Part shown: one piece after another, positions 50,912-61,136 of the stretch
Layout of the letters: each line of letters starts with the position of its first letter
How positions within the stretch are numbered: position 1 is the stretch's first letter
Assembly (NCBI RefSeq): GCF_003003055.1
Contig: NZ_PVTV01000001.1
Span: 1-64,000 of the forward strand
Direction: 5' to 3'
Source: Jezberella montanilacus
GTDB taxonomy: Bacteria > Pseudomonadota > Gammaproteobacteria > Burkholderiales > Burkholderiaceae_B
DNA length: 64,000 nucleotides
Notes under the pieces: generated by a model
Told to the model about the DNA's origin: nothing
What the model saw: only the letters and a program-made list of their open reading frames with translations
Database searches by the model: none
Translations under genes and position numbers: made by a program

Positions 50912-51316
50912 ATGAATCTTCATTTGCTCCAAGAAGCAAGTCTAGCGACCGTCATTCACCTTGTTTTTGCACTGAGTGCCTTCGCGCTTGGTGCTTTTCA
51001 ACTCCTCAGGCCCAAAGGAACTCAAACGCATCGGGTGCTTGGTTGGATCTGGGTCTTCATGATGGTGGTTATTTCAGTTTCTTCTTTCTGGATCAAAGAA
51101 GTTTGGCCGACCAGCCCATTTTTGGGCTACTCGCCGATTCATCTATTGAGTCTTTTTGTTTTGTCTCAACTGGTGATGGGTATTTACTTTGCGCGCAAAG
51201 GCAATATTCAAAGACACAAGCAAGCGATGACCTACACTTACGCCGGTGGGCTGATTATTGCGGGGGCGTTTACTTTCTTGCCAGGCCGTTTGATGTATCA
51301 GCTATTTTTTAGCTGA
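50912..51316 (+). CDS. DUF2306-family small membrane protein
   Basis: The 134-residue protein has four predicted membrane helices (about residues 13-33, 45-63, 74-94 and 108-128). The conserved H and R positions in TQTHRVLGWIW and GNIQRHKQAM are typical of the DUF2306 family. The function is unknown. The ATG lies 4 bases after the D-2-hydroxyacid dehydrogenase stop, so the two are probably co-transcribed. The 162 bases after it, up to uvrA, hold no gene or clear terminator. Confidence 0.82.
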   Translation: MNLHLLQEASLATVIHLVFALSAFALGAFQLLRPKGTQTHRVLGWIWVFMMVVISVSSFWIKEVWPTSPFLGYSPIHLLSLFVLSQLVMGIYFARKGNIQRHKQAMTYTYAGGLIIAGAFTFLPGRLMYQLFFS

Positions 51317-51478
51317 TTGCGTTGAGACACATCAGCCTGACGCGCCATAGGCGAGTGTCGTCCATCCCGCGTGATTAGCAAATTCATCAGTAAACACGAA
51401 GCGACTGCTGCAATTTTTTCAAAGCTAAACAGGTTCGCTACTCATCTTTAAAATGATTAACCTACAAACAGAGTTTAT

Positions 51479-54400
51479 CTAGCGCAACATGAATTCTTGA
51501 AGGACCTCACCGGTGTGCGAACTTGCGTGCGCCTCAATGATCTCTTCAGGTGTCCCTTCAATCACCAATCGACCGCCGCCGTCACCCCCTTCGGGTCCCA
51601 TGTCGAGCAGCCAGTCAGCCTCGGCGATCACGTCGAGATTGTGTTCAATGACGACGACGGTGTTACCCGCTTCGACCAAGCGATGTAGGACTCGGATCAG
51701 CTTTTCAACATCAGCCATGGATAGTCCGACGGTCGGCTCATCCAGTACGTAAAGTGTGTGAGGCAGTCGAGATGCTCGGCCTGTCGTGATAACCCCTTCT
51801 GTCATGCGCGCCTTAGCTAGTTCACTGACGAGCTTGATTCGTTGTGCTTCCCCCCCTGATAGGGTTGGTGAAGGTTGTCCAAGTGTCAAATAACCTAGCC
51901 CGACGTCTTGCATCAACTGCAAGGGATGACGGATGCGCGGATGGGCTGCAAAGTATTCCACCGCATCATCGACCTCCATATTCAACACCTCGCCAGCGTG
52001 CTTGTCGCGCATGCGCACCGCAAGCGTATCGGTATTGAAGCGCGCACCACCACAGGCATCGCATGGCACTTTGATGTCTGGCAAAAAGCTCATTTCAAGT
52101 GTGCGCATGCCTTGACCCTCGCAGATCGGGCAACGACCGTCACCAGTATTGAAAGAGAAGCGTCCAGCGGACCAGCCTCTGATGCGGGCTTCGTTGGTAT
52201 CCGCAAATAACTTACGGGTGTCATCCCAAAAGCCGATGTAAGTGGCCGGGCACGAACGGGGTGTCTTACCGATCGGTGTCTGATCAACTTCCAGGACTCG
52301 ATCTAAGATCTGCCAACCTTTTATAGACTCGCAGCCTTGCCAGTGAGGTTCACCACGAGTCTGTACCGCAGCGTGCAGGTTATCTAACAGTACCTCTCTG
52401 GCCAGCGTGGATTTGCCAGATCCGGACACGCCTGTCACGACGGTCAAGCGACCGACCGGGAAGTGGGCATCGACGTGACGCAAATTATGCAGGCGAGCAC
52501 CCTTGACTGTGATCATTTGTGTTTCTTTATTGATCACCCGTCTTGGCTGCAGCGGATGTTTGAGAGGATGCCTCAAATAGTGTCCCGTCACAGACTCAGG
52601 GGCATCCATCAAGTCTTGTAGCGTCCCTTCCGCGACGACGCGACCACCTCTGATCCCAGCACCGGGGCCGATATCGATGATGTGTTCGGCTCGACGGATC
52701 GTATCGTCGTCATGTTCAACCACAACCAGGGTGTTGCCGTTTTTTTCAAGACGCGTCAAGGCACTAAGCAAAATACGATTATCTCGCGGATGCAAACCAA
52801 TTGTTGGTTCATCCAGCACATAGCAAACACCTTGCATATTTGACCCTAACTGCGCGGCCAGACGAATGCGTTGAGCTTCGCCACCCGACAGCGTGGGAGC
52901 CGCGCGATCTAAAGCCAGATAGCCCAGGCCTACTTCTTGCATGAAAAGCAAGCGGCTGCGGATCTCGCTCAGGATATCTCTGGCAATTTCAGCCTCACGC
53001 CCTTTCGCTACCAGGGCGGTAAAAAACGTATGCGCATCGGACACAGCAAGTGAGGCCAGTTCTGCTATCGACTTTTCGCGCCAAATGACAGCACGAGAAA
53101 CGGGATTCAATCGCGCACCATGACAACTGTTGCAAGCTTTCGCCTCACCCTCGTACCAGGCGTTCCAGGCAGTTTCTTCACCGGTCTGTTCTGCATCAAA
53201 GCCTTGCAATTGCAGACCTGTACCAAAACAGCTATGACACCAACCGTGTTTACTGTTGTAAGAGAACATGCGCGGATCAGGTTCTGGAAAACTTGTACCG
53301 CAGCTCGGACAGGCGCGCTTGACCGAAAAATGCTGTTGTTCAAGTTTGGCTTGTAAATCTGTATGTAGTTTGCCTAGAGGCCAAACCACACTCATGACGC
53401 CTTGGCCATGTTCAAGCGCGCTTTGCACCGCTTTTCTTAGCGTTGCTTCGTTGTCTGCGCTGACAGTCAGATCAGCAACCGGCAACTCAATCGTATGTTC
53501 TTTAAAGCGATCAAGGCGCGGCCAATTAGCAGTCGGGATAAACGCCTCGTCGACGCGTAGATGGGTGTGGCCTTTGCCTGCAGCCCATTTTGCCAGGTCA
53601 GTATAAAAACCCTTGCGAGCGGTGACCAAAGGCGATAAGAGCCCGATATGTTGACCTTTGTGTTCGCGTAGCAACTTGGCGACAATCTGATCTGCACTTT
53701 GAGGCTCGACGCTCACGTGACAGGTCGGACACATTTGCGTACCGAGCTTCATATAAAGCAAACGCAGGAAATGGTGAATCTCGGTCATCGTCGCTACAGT
53801 CGATTTACGACCGCCGCGGCTGGTTCTCTGCTCGATCGCAACGGTTGGTGGGATACCAAAAATGGCGTCGACGTCGGGTTTGCCTGCAGGTTGGACAATG
53901 GCACGTGCATAAGCGTTTAGAGATTCTAAATAGCGCCGTTGTCCTTCGTTGAACAGAATGTCAAAAGCAAGCGTGGACTTGCCCGAACCAGAGACCCCAG
54001 TGATGACAGTAAATTTGTCGTGAGGGATTTTGACACTAATATTCTTAAGATTGTGCTCGCGCGCGTGCAGGATATCGATATGCGTCGCCAGTCGACGTCG
54101 CTCTTTCACGATGGTTTGTAACGAGCTGCCAGAGTCGGACTCCTTCAAGGCGCTTGACCTGATTGACCCAGCAGCGACTGTGCCACCGATCGCATCGGGC
54201 GTCATTGCCGTTGCGTACTCGCGTAAGGCCGCGCCAGTGTATGAGCCGGCGTGCGCCATCACCTGATCGGGCGTGCCGGATACGAGCAGCTCGCCACCCG
54301 CGTCGCCGCCTTCAGGTCCCAGATCGATAATCCAGTCTGCAGCACGAATCACGTCCAGGTTGTGTTCAATGATAAGCAGCGTATGGCCAGCACCCAGCAG

Positions 54401-57091
54401 CTTTCTAAAAGCGCGCATTAAACGCGACACATCGTCAAAGTGCAATCCAGTGGTGGGTTCATCAAAGAGAAACAGGCTGCCTTTTTTGGCGACTTTGGCT
54501 GTCGATATCCCACTGCGTGCGGCTTCGGCCAAATGGCCTGCTAGCTTTAGCCTCTGTGCTTCACCACCCGACAGCGTCGGGACAGGCTGACCGAGCTTGA
54601 CATATTCGAGTCCGACATCGGCAAGGGGCGCCAGGCCAAGCTGTACATCTCTCAGCCCTTTAAAAAATTCAAGTGCCTCTGAAACCGTCATGTTCAGCAC
54701 GGCATCAATCGATGCGCGGCGCCCTAAATGCTCGACTTCAACTTCGCGCACTTCTGGTCTGAAGCGCTTGCCATCACAGTCTGGGCAGCGGATATAAACA
54801 TCAGACAGAAACTGCATCTCAACGTGCTCAAAACCCGTTCCGCCGCAGGTGGGACAACGACCATCGCCACTGTTAAAGCTAAAGGTGCCGGCCGTATAAC
54901 CGCGCTCACGCGCCAAAGGTGCTTGCGAGAATAATTTACGAATCGGATCGAAGGCACCAACATAACTGGCGGGGTTCGAGCGAGCCGTCTTGCCGATTTG
55001 CGCTTGATCAACCATCACTACATCAGCAAGCTGCTCTGCGCCGAGAATGCGGTCAAACGCACCCGGTGACTCGGTTGGTTTTCCCATGATTTTTAGTAAA
55101 CCAGGATAGAGCACATCCTGAATGAGTGTGGACTTTCCAGAGCCAGAAACACCTGTCACGCAAACCAGTCGCCCGAGCGGGATAGCCACCGAAATATTTT
55201 TTAGATTGTTGGCAGTGGCACCCTCTAACAACAGGCGGGGCGTGTTGTCGGCAACGGGCAATGGCCTGGGTGACTCGACCTTGAGTATGCCACCCATGTA
55301 CTGACCAGTGAGTGTGTCAGCCGACTTAATGGCAGCGGGCGTGCCATCGAAGACGATCTGACCACCGCGCTCACCAGGCCCAGGACCCACGTCAATGATA
55401 CGATCCGCTGCAATCATCACTTGGGGATCATGTTCGACAACGACTAAGGTGTTGCCAGCAACGACGAGACGCTGCATAACCTCCACGACACGATGAATAT
55501 CGCGGGGATGCAAACCGATAGAGGGTTCATCCAGAACGAATAAAGTATTGACCAGCGAGGTGCCAAGCGCCGTCGTCAAATTGATGCGCTGGACCTCCCC
55601 CCCAGATAGCGTGCGGCTTTGTCGATCTAGCGTGAGATACCCTAACCCCACATCGCCAAGAAATTTCACGCGTGCGCGAATCTCTGTCATGACCAGATCC
55701 ATCGCGGCATCCATCGCGCCAGGAAAGCTCAAGGTCTCGAAAAAATCACGTAATTTGGTGATGGGCATCAACATTAAGTCTTGCACTGAGTGACCGTGTA
55801 GCTTCCAAAGCAACGCGTCAGCTTTCAGGCGTGCACCGTGACAGCTTGGGCAGGGCGTGTAGCTACGGTACTTCGATAACAATACCCGTACATGCATCTT
55901 GTACGATTTGCTCTCGAGATAACCAAAGAAACGTTGTACCCCGTACCACTGTGACTTCCAGGCTTGGTTGCCGCCAACCCATGCCGGATCGCCCAGCAGC
56001 ACCCAGTCTTGATGCTCAGGGGGAAGATGCTTCCAAGGCGTGTTCATCGAGACGTTGGCGCGCGCGGCATACTTCGCCATTTCGTCCTGACATTCTTTAT
56101 AGGTCGGTGTCTGAAACGGTTTGATCGCGCCGCCTTCAAGCGTTTTATTCTCGTCAGGGATCACCAGGCCGAAATCGATGCCGATCACACGGCCAAATCC
56201 CCGGCAGGCCTCACAGGCACCCAAGGGCGAGTTAAATGAAAAAGTACTGGGCAGGGGGTCGCTGTAGCTGATGTTGCAATCAGCACAGTGCAACTTGTCA
56301 CTGAATTTCCAATGATGCAGGTCTTGCCCGTCGTCGTCGACGGCGTGAACGGCCATCAGGCCGTTGCCCATTTTCAAGGCAATATCCAAGGCTTCCATCA
56401 CTCGGGACGGATCAGCATTAGAGAGCCTAAAACGATCTTGTACCACCAGCAGAGTCCGTAGGGAGACTGTGGCAGCTTTCTTGGTCGATTTCTTCGTCTT
56501 GGTCGAGGTGGGCGGCGCAACAGGATTAACCGTGGCCAAATCTGCATGGATTCGGGTATAGCCCTGCTGATCCAGAAAGCCTTTGACTTCGTCCTGCGTG
56601 AAATTGGCAGGGACTTGGATCGGGAAGGTAACCACGAGCCTTGGATCGTTAGCCTCACTAGCGCGGGCTGTGATTGCTTTGAGTATCGACCCAGTCGAAT
56701 CTTTGCAAACGAGTTGGCCGCAACCTCGACAATGCAGGTGTGCCCCTCGGGCAAATAACAGTTTCACGTGGTCGTTCAGCTCAGTCATCGTACCGACTGT
56801 GCTGCGTGAACTTCGTACCGGGTTGGTTTGATCAATCGCGATCGCTGGCAGAATGCCCTCTATGCGATCAACCTGAGGCTTATCCATCCTATCTAGAAAC
56901 TGGCGCGCGTAGGGCGAAAACGTTTCAACGTAGCGCCGTTGACCTTCTGCGTAAAGCGTGTCAAAGGCCAAAGAACTTTTTCCAGAGCCGCTGACACCAG
57001 TAATAACCGTGAGCTCCCCAGTATTCAGTGTGACATCTAGATTTTTAAGGTTGTTTTGGCGTGCGCCAGTGATTTTGATAGTTGGATTCAT
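51479..57091 (-). CDS. uvrA: Double-length excinuclease UvrA (two fused UvrA units)
   Basis: UvrA recognises bulky DNA lesions and loads UvrB in nucleotide excision repair. This 1870-residue protein is two complete UvrA units in tandem, joined near residues 985-1010. Four Walker A lysines are at 38, 653, 1038 and 1560 (GVSGSGKS each time). All four LSGGE signatures and Walker B D-E-P motifs are intact. Both units keep the CxxC zinc pairs (for example Cys269, 272, 293 and 296). A Lys/Thr-rich insert lies at 194-210. Long UvrA proteins are known in some Burkholderiales; a separate normal-length uvrA may exist elsewhere. Nothing suggests a frameshift. Confidence 0.93.
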   Translation of the reverse strand: MNPTIKITGARQNNLKNLDVTLNTGELTVITGVSGSGKSSLAFDTLYAEGQRRYVETFSPYARQFLDRMDKPQVDRIEGILPAIAIDQTNPVRSSRSTVGTMTELNDHVKLLFARGAHLHCRGCGQLVCKDSTGSILKAITARASEANDPRLVVTFPIQVPANFTQDEVKGFLDQQGYTRIHADLATVNPVAPPTSTKTKKSTKKAATVSLRTLLVVQDRFRLSNADPSRVMEALDIALKMGNGLMAVHAVDDDGQDLHHWKFSDKLHCADCNISYSDPLPSTFSFNSPLGACEACRGFGRVIGIDFGLVIPDENKTLEGGAIKPFQTPTYKECQDEMAKYAARANVSMNTPWKHLPPEHQDWVLLGDPAWVGGNQAWKSQWYGVQRFFGYLESKSYKMHVRVLLSKYRSYTPCPSCHGARLKADALLWKLHGHSVQDLMLMPITKLRDFFETLSFPGAMDAAMDLVMTEIRARVKFLGDVGLGYLTLDRQSRTLSGGEVQRINLTTALGTSLVNTLFVLDEPSIGLHPRDIHRVVEVMQRLVVAGNTLVVVEHDPQVMIAADRIIDVGPGPGERGGQIVFDGTPAAIKSADTLTGQYMGGILKVESPRPLPVADNTPRLLLEGATANNLKNISVAIPLGRLVCVTGVSGSGKSTLIQDVLYPGLLKIMGKPTESPGAFDRILGAEQLADVVMVDQAQIGKTARSNPASYVGAFDPIRKLFSQAPLARERGYTAGTFSFNSGDGRCPTCGGTGFEHVEMQFLSDVYIRCPDCDGKRFRPEVREVEVEHLGRRASIDAVLNMTVSEALEFFKGLRDVQLGLAPLADVGLEYVKLGQPVPTLSGGEAQRLKLAGHLAEAARSGISTAKVAKKGSLFLFDEPTTGLHFDDVSRLMRAFRKLLGAGHTLLIIEHNLDVIRAADWIIDLGPEGGDAGGELLVSGTPDQVMAHAGSYTGAALREYATAMTPDAIGGTVAAGSIRSSALKESDSGSSLQTIVKERRRLATHIDILHAREHNLKNISVKIPHDKFTVITGVSGSGKSTLAFDILFNEGQRRYLESLNAYARAIVQPAGKPDVDAIFGIPPTVAIEQRTSRGGRKSTVATMTEIHHFLRLLYMKLGTQMCPTCHVSVEPQSADQIVAKLLREHKGQHIGLLSPLVTARKGFYTDLAKWAAGKGHTHLRVDEAFIPTANWPRLDRFKEHTIELPVADLTVSADNEATLRKAVQSALEHGQGVMSVVWPLGKLHTDLQAKLEQQHFSVKRACPSCGTSFPEPDPRMFSYNSKHGWCHSCFGTGLQLQGFDAEQTGEETAWNAWYEGEAKACNSCHGARLNPVSRAVIWREKSIAELASLAVSDAHTFFTALVAKGREAEIARDILSEIRSRLLFMQEVGLGYLALDRAAPTLSGGEAQRIRLAAQLGSNMQGVCYVLDEPTIGLHPRDNRILLSALTRLEKNGNTLVVVEHDDDTIRRAEHIIDIGPGAGIRGGRVVAEGTLQDLMDAPESVTGHYLRHPLKHPLQPRRVINKETQMITVKGARLHNLRHVDAHFPVGRLTVVTGVSGSGKSTLAREVLLDNLHAAVQTRGEPHWQGCESIKGWQILDRVLEVDQTPIGKTPRSCPATYIGFWDDTRKLFADTNEARIRGWSAGRFSFNTGDGRCPICEGQGMRTLEMSFLPDIKVPCDACGGARFNTDTLAVRMRDKHAGEVLNMEVDDAVEYFAAHPRIRHPLQLMQDVGLGYLTLGQPSPTLSGGEAQRIKLVSELAKARMTEGVITTGRASRLPHTLYVLDEPTVGLSMADVEKLIRVLHRLVEAGNTVVVIEHNLDVIAEADWLLDMGPEGGDGGGRLVIEGTPEEIIEAHASSHTGEVLQEFMLR

Positions 57092-57150
57092 GCTTCAATC
57101 ATAGGTCTAAATCGTGACATTTATGCCCCATTGTGTATGGGGAGATAGAA

Positions 57151-57168
57151 TTGAGTTAATATACTCAG
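57151..57168. promoter_or_regulatory. Operator-like inverted repeat between uvrA and the small basic gene
   Basis: TGAGT (57152-57156) and ACTCA (57163-57167) are perfect inverted arms around TAATAT, which itself looks like a -10 box for the plus strand. Just upstream, CCCCAT (57126-57131) and ATGGGG (57137-57142) form a second inverted repeat. No good -35 box is spaced correctly, so the promoter assignment is weak. The site could serve uvrA, the small gene, or both. Confidence 0.4.
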
Positions 57169-57187
57169 TTACCTGCTGGAGAAAGTC

Positions 57188-57319
57188 ATGGCTTCTGAAA
57201 AAAAACGTACACGTCGCAACACGCTCGAGCGTAAATGTTTGGGCAAGGCCTTCAAGCGCCTGTTTGCTAACTCGCCCAAAGGCGTGTTCAAAATGCTTGA
57301 GAAAGTTAAGCGCGTTTAA
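57188..57319 (+). CDS. Small, very basic 43-residue protein, unrecognised
   Basis: The ATG is preceded by GGAG with a 6-base gap, an almost ideal site. The frame encodes 43 residues with nine Lys, six Arg and only three Glu (net charge about +12). It begins MASEKKRTRRNTLERK and ends in an amphipathic KMLEKVKRV, with a helix-like KAFKRLF in the middle. It has no hydrophobic segment. A terminator follows 78 bases after the stop. I do not recognise a family; binding to nucleic acid or ribosomes is only a guess from charge. Confidence 0.65.
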   Translation: MASEKKRTRRNTLERKCLGKAFKRLFANSPKGVFKMLEKVKRV

Positions 57320-57361
57320 TATTCGCGTCTGAGACTTAAGCACTTCTACAAGACCTGCGCA

Positions 57362-58393
57362 ATGCTTAGTGCTGGCGATGTGTTTGCTGCGCAAGAAAAA
57401 GGCCCTCAAACGGGCCTTTTGCTTTTTACCGTCCTCACCGCCACCTATAACCGTGTGAAACTGTTGCCACGGGTATACGAATCCCTGTGCGCACAATCTT
57501 GTCGGGATTTTGAGTGGCTTATCGTCGACGATGGTTCAACTGACGACACGCGTGCGTGGGTTGAGCGATGTCAGAAAATAGCTCCGTTTACGATTCGCTA
57601 CGCCTGGCAGCCAAATAGTCATAAAAAAGTCGCCCTCAATCACGGCGTACGTCTCGCCCAAGGCGAATTGTTAGTAGTACTCGATAGCGACGACACGATG
57701 AGGTCGGATGCGCTGACAACGATGCAAAGACTTTGGTTGGATATTCCCGTCGAACAAAGATCATCATTTTCAGCGGTTACAGGGCTTTGCGAGCGCCCTG
57801 ATGGCACGATCGTTGGCCAGAAGTATCCCAGAGATATGATGGATAGCACCCCCATGGAGATGATCCTTCGCTATCAAGTCAGGGGTGAAAAATTCGGTTT
57901 TCAACGCGTCGACGTGATGCGTCAGTATCCTTTTCCCGAGGATGTCGACGGCTATTTGCCAGAGAGCATTATCTGGTGGCGAATCGCCAAGTCGGGCTAC
58001 CAGACCCGTTTCGTGAATGTTGTTTTAAGAACCTACTATGACTCGCCTGATTCCATCTCGCGTGCTGACGAAAAGCCCGTTTCTTCAGACGCCAGTATTC
58101 AAGGCCTGCGTGCGTTGGCGCATGACACGCTAACGAATCATCTGAACTGGTTTTGGGTCAGACCATCGGCCTTTATCCTTGCGGCGGCTCGACACACGCG
58201 TTTCACGCTCAGGGTCGAACAGGCTCAGCTCAAGCCCACCGCAGCCAGTCTGCTGAAGACAAGAGATTCGACAGTCACTGCTGCAACAGACCTTTACCGT
58301 GTTACCAAGCCTTTGGCGATCATGTTGATCTGGCTGACTTATCCAATAGGCTGGCTTGCCTATCGGCGAGATGTCTCACGCGGCCACGCTTAG
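57362..58393 (+). CDS. Family 2 glycosyltransferase
   Basis: The 343-residue frame contains a GT-A domain from FTVLTATYNRVKLLPRVYESL at about residue 22, with the nucleotide-sugar motifs LIVDDGSTDDT near 56 and VVLDSDD near 109. The C-terminus has a hydrophobic stretch (PLAIMLIWLTYPIGWLAY, about 317-334), suggesting membrane association. The acceptor is unknown. The start is unsettled. The ATG here lacks a ribosome-binding site and its first codons encode a terminator hairpin. A TTG at 57419, which gives MLFTVLTATYNR, matches the usual N-terminus of the family but lies inside the T-tract. Confidence 0.8.
   Translation: MLSAGDVFAAQEKGPQTGLLLFTVLTATYNRVKLLPRVYESLCAQSCRDFEWLIVDDGSTDDTRAWVERCQKIAPFTIRYAWQPNSHKKVALNHGVRLAQGELLVVLDSDDTMRSDALTTMQRLWLDIPVEQRSSFSAVTGLCERPDGTIVGQKYPRDMMDSTPMEMILRYQVRGEKFGFQRVDVMRQYPFPEDVDGYLPESIIWWRIAKSGYQTRFVNVVLRTYYDSPDSISRADEKPVSSDASIQGLRALAHDTLTNHLNWFWVRPSAFILAAARHTRFTLRVEQAQLKPTAASLLKTRDSTVTAATDLYRVTKPLAIMLIWLTYPIGWLAYRRDVSRGHA
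57397..57426 (+). terminator. Intrinsic terminator after the small basic gene
   Basis: AAAAGGCCC (57397-57405) pairs with GGGCCTTTT (57412-57420) around a 6-nt loop, and GCTTTTT follows. It lies 78 bases after the small gene stop and within the 5' end of the glycosyltransferase frame. The stem is A/T-flanked on both sides, so it could also act on the minus strand. Confidence 0.8.
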
Positions 58394-58451
58394 CCCTTGC
58401 GATCGTCACGAAGGAAACTTCGCCTGCTCAGCGGATTAATGTGGATAGCCA

Positions 58452-58480
58452 TTGGCGGCTGTATCTAGGTCGGGTAATAT
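58452..58480 (+). promoter_or_regulatory. Sigma-70-type promoter of the dpp-like operon
   Basis: TTGGCG (58452-58457) and TAATAT (58475-58480) are spaced by exactly 17 bases. The start would fall near 58487, about 23 bases before the dppA-like ATG, which has an AGGAG site 6 bases upstream. A small perfect hairpin with a GAAA loop (58409-58422) lies upstream, after the glycosyltransferase stop. Confidence 0.65.
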
Positions 58481-58509
58481 CAGCAGACACTCGAGACTAG
58501 GAGCCCTCA

Positions 58510-60081
58510 ATGCGCCGTACTTTTATCGCTGCCATCGCTATTTCGCTTGCTGCCCTCACTGCACCATCCTTTGCCAAGACCTTCAAGTGGGCCAGCCAGG
58601 GCGATATCCTGACGCTTGACCCATACTCGCAAAACGAAGGCCTGAATATTACAGCAAATTTGCTGGTTTATGATCCCCTGGTCGCCGATGATGCAAACTT
58701 TCAGCCAGTGCCGGCGCTCGCGACGTCATGGGAGCAAGTGAGCCCGACTCTCTGGCGTTTCAAGATTCGGCCTGGGGTGAAGTTCCACGATGGCACGGCC
58801 TTTACCGCAGAAGATGCCGCGTTCTCAATTAAGCGCGCCATGGCGCCTTCGTCGCAATTCAAATCCTACGTGGCTGGCGTCCAGGACGCAAAGGCAATCG
58901 ATCCGCTGACCTTAGAGGTGATTCTGTCGGGCCCGAATCCTGTCTTGCTGCATCAATTGACCGTTCTCGGCATGATGAGCAAAGCATGGTCTGAGAAAAA
59001 CAATACCGTCGTACCACAGGATTTCAACAAAAACGAAGAGAGTTACTCTGCCCGTCATGCAATGGGCACCGGCCCTTACATGTTGAAATTACGTGAGGTC
59101 GACATCAAAACTGTTTATGTCGAGAACCCAGAGTGGTGGGGTAAGCCAACTAAAAAGGGCAACGTGACAGAGATCATCTACACCCCGATTAAGCAGAATG
59201 CGACGCGCACAGCCGCCTTGCTATCGGGTGAAATCGATTTTGTACTGGATCCGCCAACGCAAGATATGGATCGCTTGCGTCAGCAAGTCAAGGTAGTAGA
59301 TGGTAACGAGAACCGTACCATTTACATTGGGCTAGATCAAAAAAGCGCTGAACTCAAGTACAGCAATATCAAAGGTGCCAACCCATTGAAGGATGTGAGA
59401 GTTCGTGAAGCGCTCTACCGTGCCATTGATATCGAAGCGATTAAAAAAGCAGTCATGCGCGGCATGTCGGCACCAACGGGAGCGATGATCGCCCCGCAAG
59501 TTCACGGCTGGACCAAAGAAATGGCTACGCGCCTCCCTTACGACGTCAATAAGGCAAAGGCTTTGCTCAAAGACGCTGGCTACGAGAAAGGATTCGAGTT
59601 GACTATTGATTGCCCGAATAATCGTTATATCAATGATGAAGCGATCTGTCAGGCTGTTGCAGCCATGTGGACCAAGGTCGGTGTAAAAACCAGCGTAACA
59701 GCCATGCCCAGAGCGCAGTTCTTCCCCAAAGTTGCTGGTTTGGATACGAGCGCCTATTTGTTCGGGTGGGGCGTACCAACCTTTGATGCTTTCTATACGC
59801 TCGAAGCCCTGATACACAGCAAGGGTGAAGGCGCAAATGGCAGTTTCAACTATGGCAACTATTCAAATCCGAAAGTAGATCAGCTGATTGATGCCATAAA
59901 AAATGAAACTGACGAAAAGAAACGAGATGACATGATTCACGAGGCCTTTGCCTTGTTCAGTAAAGACTTTGGCTCCCTGCCTCTCCATGATCAAGTCATC
60001 CCCTGGGCCATGAAAAAGAACGTCAACGCACTTCATCGGGCGACCAATCGTCCGGTGATTGAATGGATTGTGATCGATTAA
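58510..60081 (+). CDS. Peptide-type ABC transporter substrate-binding protein
   Basis: This 523-residue family-5 solute-binding protein delivers peptides, or a similar small solute, to the transporter. A classic signal peptide (residues 1-22, MRRTFIAAIAIS to SFA) is followed by LTLDPYSQNEG, the lobe-I WRFKIRPGVKFHDGTAFTAEDA near 78-99 and DVRVREALYRAIDIEAI near 296-312. No lipobox Cys is present, so it is a soluble periplasmic protein. Its exact ligand is unknown. A hairpin follows its stop and probably reduces expression of the downstream genes. Confidence 0.93.
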   Translation: MRRTFIAAIAISLAALTAPSFAKTFKWASQGDILTLDPYSQNEGLNITANLLVYDPLVADDANFQPVPALATSWEQVSPTLWRFKIRPGVKFHDGTAFTAEDAAFSIKRAMAPSSQFKSYVAGVQDAKAIDPLTLEVILSGPNPVLLHQLTVLGMMSKAWSEKNNTVVPQDFNKNEESYSARHAMGTGPYMLKLREVDIKTVYVENPEWWGKPTKKGNVTEIIYTPIKQNATRTAALLSGEIDFVLDPPTQDMDRLRQQVKVVDGNENRTIYIGLDQKSAELKYSNIKGANPLKDVRVREALYRAIDIEAIKKAVMRGMSAPTGAMIAPQVHGWTKEMATRLPYDVNKAKALLKDAGYEKGFELTIDCPNNRYINDEAICQAVAAMWTKVGVKTSVTAMPRAQFFPKVAGLDTSAYLFGWGVPTFDAFYTLEALIHSKGEGANGSFNYGNYSNPKVDQLIDAIKNETDEKKRDDMIHEAFALFSKDFGSLPLHDQVIPWAMKKNVNALHRATNRPVIEWIVID

Positions 60082-60102
60082 TCATCGCGTTGTGTTGTTG
60101 TC

Positions 60103-60136
60103 GGCGTGCACGTAGGCTTTCGTGTACGCCGTTTTT
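60103..60136 (+). terminator. Hairpin/attenuating terminator between dppA- and dppB-like genes
   Basis: GGCGTGCACG (60103-60112) pairs with CGTGTACGCC (60121-60130) through ten base pairs with one G-T pair, around an 8-nt loop, and GTTTTT follows. It lies 21 bases after the binding-protein stop and 10 bases before the permease ATG. Such partial terminators let the binding protein be made in excess of the membrane parts. Confidence 0.75.
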
Positions 60137-60146
60137 GTGAGATTGC

Positions 60147-61136
60147 ATGTTCGCTTTTATCGTTCGCCGTTTATTGCAGTCGGTTGCCGTCATGTTGACG
60201 GTAGCGCTGTTGGCCTTCGTGATGTTTCAATATGTCGGCGACCCAGTCACGATCATGTTGGGTCAGGATGCGACCGATCTCGATCGGGCAAGGTTGCGGC
60301 AAGAGCTTGGCCTAAATAAACCAGTCGTTGTTCAGTTCTATCATTTCGTCGTGAATGCGGCACAGGGCGAATTCGGTTTATCTTTACGACAAGGTCAAAA
60401 GGTCTCAACGCTGTTGCGCGACAGATTGCCAGCCACTCTCGAACTATCCCTTAGTGCAGCGGTGATAGCTCTCAGCGTCGGGTTACCGCTTGGTGTGTAT
60501 ACCGCTTTGAAGCGCAACGGCAAACTCTCTCAAGCCTTGTTGGCGCTATCTTTGCTTGGCGTCTCGCTGCCGACTTTTTTGATTGGCATCTTGCTGATTC
60601 TGGTGTTTTCAGTCTTGCTGGGATGGTTGCCGAGTTATGGTCGGGGCGATGTGATTCAGCTCGGCTTTTGGTCAACAGGATTTCTCACACGAACTGGCTG
60701 GAGTCATCTTATTTTGCCGGCAGTAACCCTGTCTTTTTTTCAGATGACACTTGTCCTGCGATTGGTGCGCTCTGAGATGCTTGAGGTACTGCGGACTGAC
60801 TACATTAAATTTGCCCGCGCTCGTGGCCTGACGAAACGAGCGATTCATTTTGGTCATGCACTCAAAAATACACTGGTGCCGGTGATCACCATCATGGGTT
60901 TGCAGCTCGGCGGCATCATTGCTTTTGCTATTGTCACTGAAACAGTGTTTCAGTGGCCTGGGATGGGCTTGCTCTTTATTCAGGCGGTTCAGTTCGCTGA
61001 CATACCAGTCATGGCGGCTTACCTGTGTTTGATATCTCTCATCTTTGTGGTGATCAATCTGCTTGTAGACCTGCTCTACTTCGTGGTTGATCCCCGCTTA
61101 AACGCAGGTCTGGATAAACCAGCGGGGCGTCATTAA
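60147..61136 (+). CDS. Peptide-type ABC transporter permease (DppB-like)
   Basis: The 329-residue inner-membrane protein has six hydrophobic segments and begins MFAFIVRRLLQSVAVMLTVALLAF, typical of DppB/OppB. The EAA loop that contacts the ATPase lies near 213-240 (YIKFARARGLTKRAIHFGHA). It shares one base with the next gene (TAATG). With the following gene it forms the translocation pore. Confidence 0.93.
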   Translation: MFAFIVRRLLQSVAVMLTVALLAFVMFQYVGDPVTIMLGQDATDLDRARLRQELGLNKPVVVQFYHFVVNAAQGEFGLSLRQGQKVSTLLRDRLPATLELSLSAAVIALSVGLPLGVYTALKRNGKLSQALLALSLLGVSLPTFLIGILLILVFSVLLGWLPSYGRGDVIQLGFWSTGFLTRTGWSHLILPAVTLSFFQMTLVLRLVRSEMLEVLRTDYIKFARARGLTKRAIHFGHALKNTLVPVITIMGLQLGGIIAFAIVTETVFQWPGMGLLFIQAVQFADIPVMAAYLCLISLIFVVINLLVDLLYFVVDPRLNAGLDKPAGRH

